Shown here: positions 60,621-64,000 of the stretch, piece by piece
Numbering within the stretch: the first letter of the stretch is position 1
Layout of the letters: each line of letters starts with the position of its first letter
NCBI RefSeq assembly: GCF_001949145.1
Contig: NW_019091436.1
Location: 920,115 to 984,114 of the forward strand
Direction: 5' to 3'
DNA: 64,000 nucleotides
From: Acanthaster planci
Lineage: Eukaryota; Echinodermata; Asteroidea; Valvatida; Acanthasteridae
Notes under the pieces: model-generated
What the model was told of the DNA's origin: nothing
Seen by the model: only the letters and a program-made list of their open reading frames with translations
Databases searched by the model: none
Position numbers and translations under genes: made by a program

Positions 60621-63308
60621 GGAACCAGCCTGCTTGCACATACTGAGTCGCAGTGTGAAAATTGTCTGGCCATTGATTTCCCACCATCTGCGTTACTGTA
60701 TACCAATCTCAGTTTTAAACAGTGGCCTGGGCAGAAGAAAAACATGGCAACAAACATGATTACAGACAAACTTCAAATTATTTTTCATGTCGCTGAACAG
60801 CCATCCTGGGTGCTCTGGAGTGAGTATTACTGGCCTTTTTTGCTGTTGAAGATGTGAGACTTCTTTTGAGATTCAGGCAAATTATTCATTGGTGTCATCT
60901 TTTTGTTCAGCATTTGATAATCTTGACTTAATAGCAATATTGGTCATATTAAGAAGTACAATTTTTGCATCGGATAAGAAAAACATTAATTTCTCATCAG
61001 TTTCACAAACATGTCAAATTTGATGGATTTTATTCACCCATCAAACATGCACATTTGTTCAATTCTATTCTTGTCAAATACAAATGATCATGTATTGTGT
61101 ATATTCATCGGCAATTAGAATCTAAATGCATACCATAACTGTAAAACAAATGCCCATTAAACCTAACAATTATAATTTACATCGTTGAACTGCACAAAGA
61201 TGTGATCATGAAGGGAGAAAAACTCACAGGTGATTTTCTAAAATGGTTGGCTAATCATTACCTCAAATTAGAAATACACTTGTCAACGTTCTCTAGCAGG
61301 TGCAGAAATACAAGTTAATCATCCTGTATTTTGTAACAAGTCATAGTACAGTGTATTTGAGACGGCATGCTCTGTATTATTTTCTTTTTCTGAGGTGGTC
61401 TGAAGATGTTGCCCTCACGAAAAAGAGCCCCCCTTCCCAAAAACCTTTGTCTTGCGATAAATTTACTGTAACAGTTAAGTTTATGTCTTCTGGCTAAGTA
61501 GTAGAGTCATTTGTTGATACATTTCCACATCGCTGTTCAAGATGCACACTGTCTTGAATTGGGCAAGTTTCACATCTTCAGGGATGTTTCTGTACTTCCC
61601 TAATCAATGCCTTCGAGTGATGGCACTGCGCATAAATGCAGTAAATATTGCTTCATTTCTAATATACATGTATGACTAAACATAGAAAAGGTACCTTTAA
61701 CCCAATTGTAACATTTTGTTAATTTTGTTATCCATATACCCTAATTCCCATCATGTCTCTGCGAGGGGGAAAAGAAATTGTCTCAAGGTTGTGATTTCCC
61801 TGCAGAAGGTCCAGGTGGTTGACTGTTAAGGTGCGGCTATCGATTTCAGGGTAACTGAGTCCTTTGTTGATGGCTGTCCCCCTCCCCCCCATAAAGTCAA
61901 TGTTTACGCACCAAATCACAAAAATTTTAATTTTGAGGATGTTTTGTACAAGGTATGCATTATTCTGCTTCATTTCTGAGAGGCAAATTTTAGGGGGAAA
62001 ATATGCAGTGTGATTGGAAATAGATGACATAAAGGGAAGTTGCCTTATTGAAGAAAGTTTTTCTTTAAAGAATGCTGGACACATGCATGATAGTTAGAAA
62101 ATGTGCAAGACGAGGAAAGATCAACTGGAAAACTTCTGTTGGAAATTCTAGCACAAAGTCAGAGCACCATCAGTATTTCTTATTCTTGAAATCAGTGGTT
62201 ACTCAGAAATAACAGACATTTTTAAAATGATCCTCTTAAAAGAGCCCGTGTGGAACTGCAGCATTTATAAAGGGCCTTGTATAACAGCAAAGTTTCAATA
62301 CCGTGCATGCCTTTGTGTTTTGAAAATAAATTTGTCCATCAGCAAGTCATTTATTGAAAATATTAATTTAGTCACAGTTGGCTCTTCTCTGCAAGTGGAA
62401 ATAATGGCCAGAGTATTACATTAGCAAAAGTACTGTAGAACCTACAAATTGATGTAATTGAATTAAATGAGGGAAAAACAAAAATCTTAATCAAATTTAG
62501 GAAGGAATAACGATACACTATTGAATTCAAGTGTGCATTGCAATTTAATTACGTCTGTTGATTTTTTTTAATTCAAAGCTTTTATCTGAAGTGGATTTTT
62601 TAATGGTAACATTGCAGCGTGATATGGGTCCTCTAAACATTTGTAAAGATGAGAGTTGTGTATTGGCTCAAAGCATTTAAACAGTAATGTGGGGTTAGCG
62701 ATGGTAACATTGGCGTGTGGACTTTGCTTACAGAGCGGAAGCCAAGACTGCGATATTTAAACAAGAAGAATCAGTGTTCTTGCATTTGAGGAGACCTTAA
62801 CTTGGACAAGTTCTTGAATTTGTTTACTCTGAAGTAATCACTTTGTGTGTGTTTAAATCTTAACATCAGTTTACTTTGGGTTTAGGTAACAGTTCCACAA
62901 GTTTATGACTGCACTTTCCTGTGTCCCTAAGACTATGGCATCAATGCGATTGAGCAAATTTCTTTTCTTTACAAATTGGATGCACATTTACTCCATGTTA
63001 ATCTATCAGATGTCTGTAGGTAGTCACATACTCCTGCTGTCGATCACTCGGACACACCAAAGGCACAATACCTAACCCAGTCCCTTGCCAACGATGGAAT
63101 TTGAATCCCTGAACCTCCAATCACAATTCATGATGCATAACTTACACTTTCATTTTGTTCTCAAAATCATTGGAAGAGTTGCACCCTTTGGATTAATTGA
63201 AAATTCTCTTCATGGGGGGGGGTGTAATTTTACATGATGGGTGTTTTGTTGAGTTCATGTCATCCTCAATCTAACCACCTCTCATAAATGCAAAGCAGCA
63301 GGGCTGTA

Positions 63309-63462
63309 TAGAGTACTGAAGCGTGACTTCATTTCAAACCAAGAAGTGTAGTGCAAACAAATGGAGTATGCGCCGCGTGTGTTGGTTCATGCACTGGTTC
63401 TCACATTAATGCCTTTTTACGCATATAATTGTGCATGTGACATATTCAGCCTTTTCCATTCT
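63309..63462. mobile_element. Diverged second copy of the 31.3-kb MITE
   Basis: Matches 31331-31480 through TAGAGTACTGAAG.GTGAC, GTGCAAA.AATGGAGTA, GTTGGTTC.TGC.CTGGTTC and ATTGTG..TGTGA..TATTCA. The right terminal repeat is degraded. Confidence 0.65.
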
Positions 63463-64000
63463 CCTCTGAATTCTTTCAACCCCATAACCTGACCTCCTTT
63501 CCAAACTACTTTTGTTTCCTTCTGAGTGCATATTTAATGTCTAAAAATACACAGTCAATCTTGACATCATTACAGTGTTGTTCGTTTTACCGGAGGGTTA
63601 CTTACAAACAAAACAATCACACACCATTCTCGTAATATTTTCATACAAGCTGCTTTTATTACGTCGTCGGCATCCTGGATACCGACTGAAATGGCTCCAA
63701 GCATACTTTGTATCTGCACTGTGATCGATTTTCACTCACTTGGCTCACAGGCCATGAATATATACATGTATACATGCTACAGGGAACACTGCAGTTCCAA
63801 GATTACGAGCGGAAATTAAGAGAAGCAATCTTCTTTCTCAGGATCAGCATCGGCCAGGCTTGAGTTGTCAAAGCTGGAGGTTGGTTCTCATATGACAAAG
63901 GGCTGCCATTTGAAGTGCAGAAGACAATGTGAAATTAGCTTGGGTGTTTGCATACTTGGAGATAGTTGTCAGAAGAATGGCATAAGACTTCTTTGGTCGA

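Larger units (their letters stand above)
54751..64000 (+). other. CACNA2D intron 3 (runs off the window), no exon recognised
   Basis: No fourth alpha-2/delta exon (the VWA-preceding region) could be found up to the right edge. Content is AT-rich with poly-C runs near 56290 and 61883, and the repeats listed separately. Confidence 0.4.

Noticed and set aside
1-64000. CRISPR array, phage, operon or other prokaryotic system
   Set aside because: Spliced genes, metazoan families and SINE/MITE repeats show a metazoan chromosome; no spaced direct-repeat array is present.

Overview
This is a eukaryotic, intron-rich, AT-leaning window with GT/AG-spliced genes. Long introns and the frequent short words TAGGCCTA and TACATGTA suggest a marine deuterostome. 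An echinoderm (sea star or sea urchin) is my best guess; a hemichordate or amphioxus remains possible. A 670-base run of N (40007-40676) shows it comes from a draft scaffold. Nothing prokaryotic (operons, CRISPR, phage) is present.  Layout: 1-390 is the decayed 5' half of an ISL2EU-type DNA transposase. About 3242-3466 (-) is a short coding-like stretch with an in-frame stop. 4202-5194 (-) holds the last two exons of a small unidentified membrane protein. From about 5.2 to 16.5 kb no gene was found; the notable item is a near-perfect palindrome at 10689-10914 whose two arms both contain the consensus histone-mRNA 3' stem-loop.  17290-19132 (-) is a complete two-exon CARD plus Death-domain adaptor of the CRADD/RAIDD type. 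22138-32274 (+) is a complete 15-exon NEK4-type protein kinase of 695 residues, reconstructed here exon by exon with consistent splice phases. It is head to head with the adaptor gene. The DNA just upstream of the NEK4 start codon, including the start codon itself, is duplicated about 1.65 kb upstream (20179-20505).  Between 32.3 and 44.4 kb no gene was found apart from the NEK4 3' UTR, foldback elements, simple repeats and the assembly gap. 44397-54606 (+) holds the first three coding exons of a voltage-gated calcium channel alpha-2/delta subunit; the rest lies beyond the right edge. NEK4 and CACNA2D3 are also near neighbours on human 3p21, so this looks like conserved synteny. The genes do not form a pathway: one is a death-signalling adaptor, one a cell-cycle/cilium kinase and one a channel subunit. 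The other recurring content is small non-autonomous transposons (150-bp MITEs, tRNA-derived SINE pieces, foldback elements) and many poly-G/poly-C runs. I found no convincing new biological system. The most unusual items are the palindromic histone-like stem-loops, the duplicated NEK4 promoter and the CARD-DD gene.
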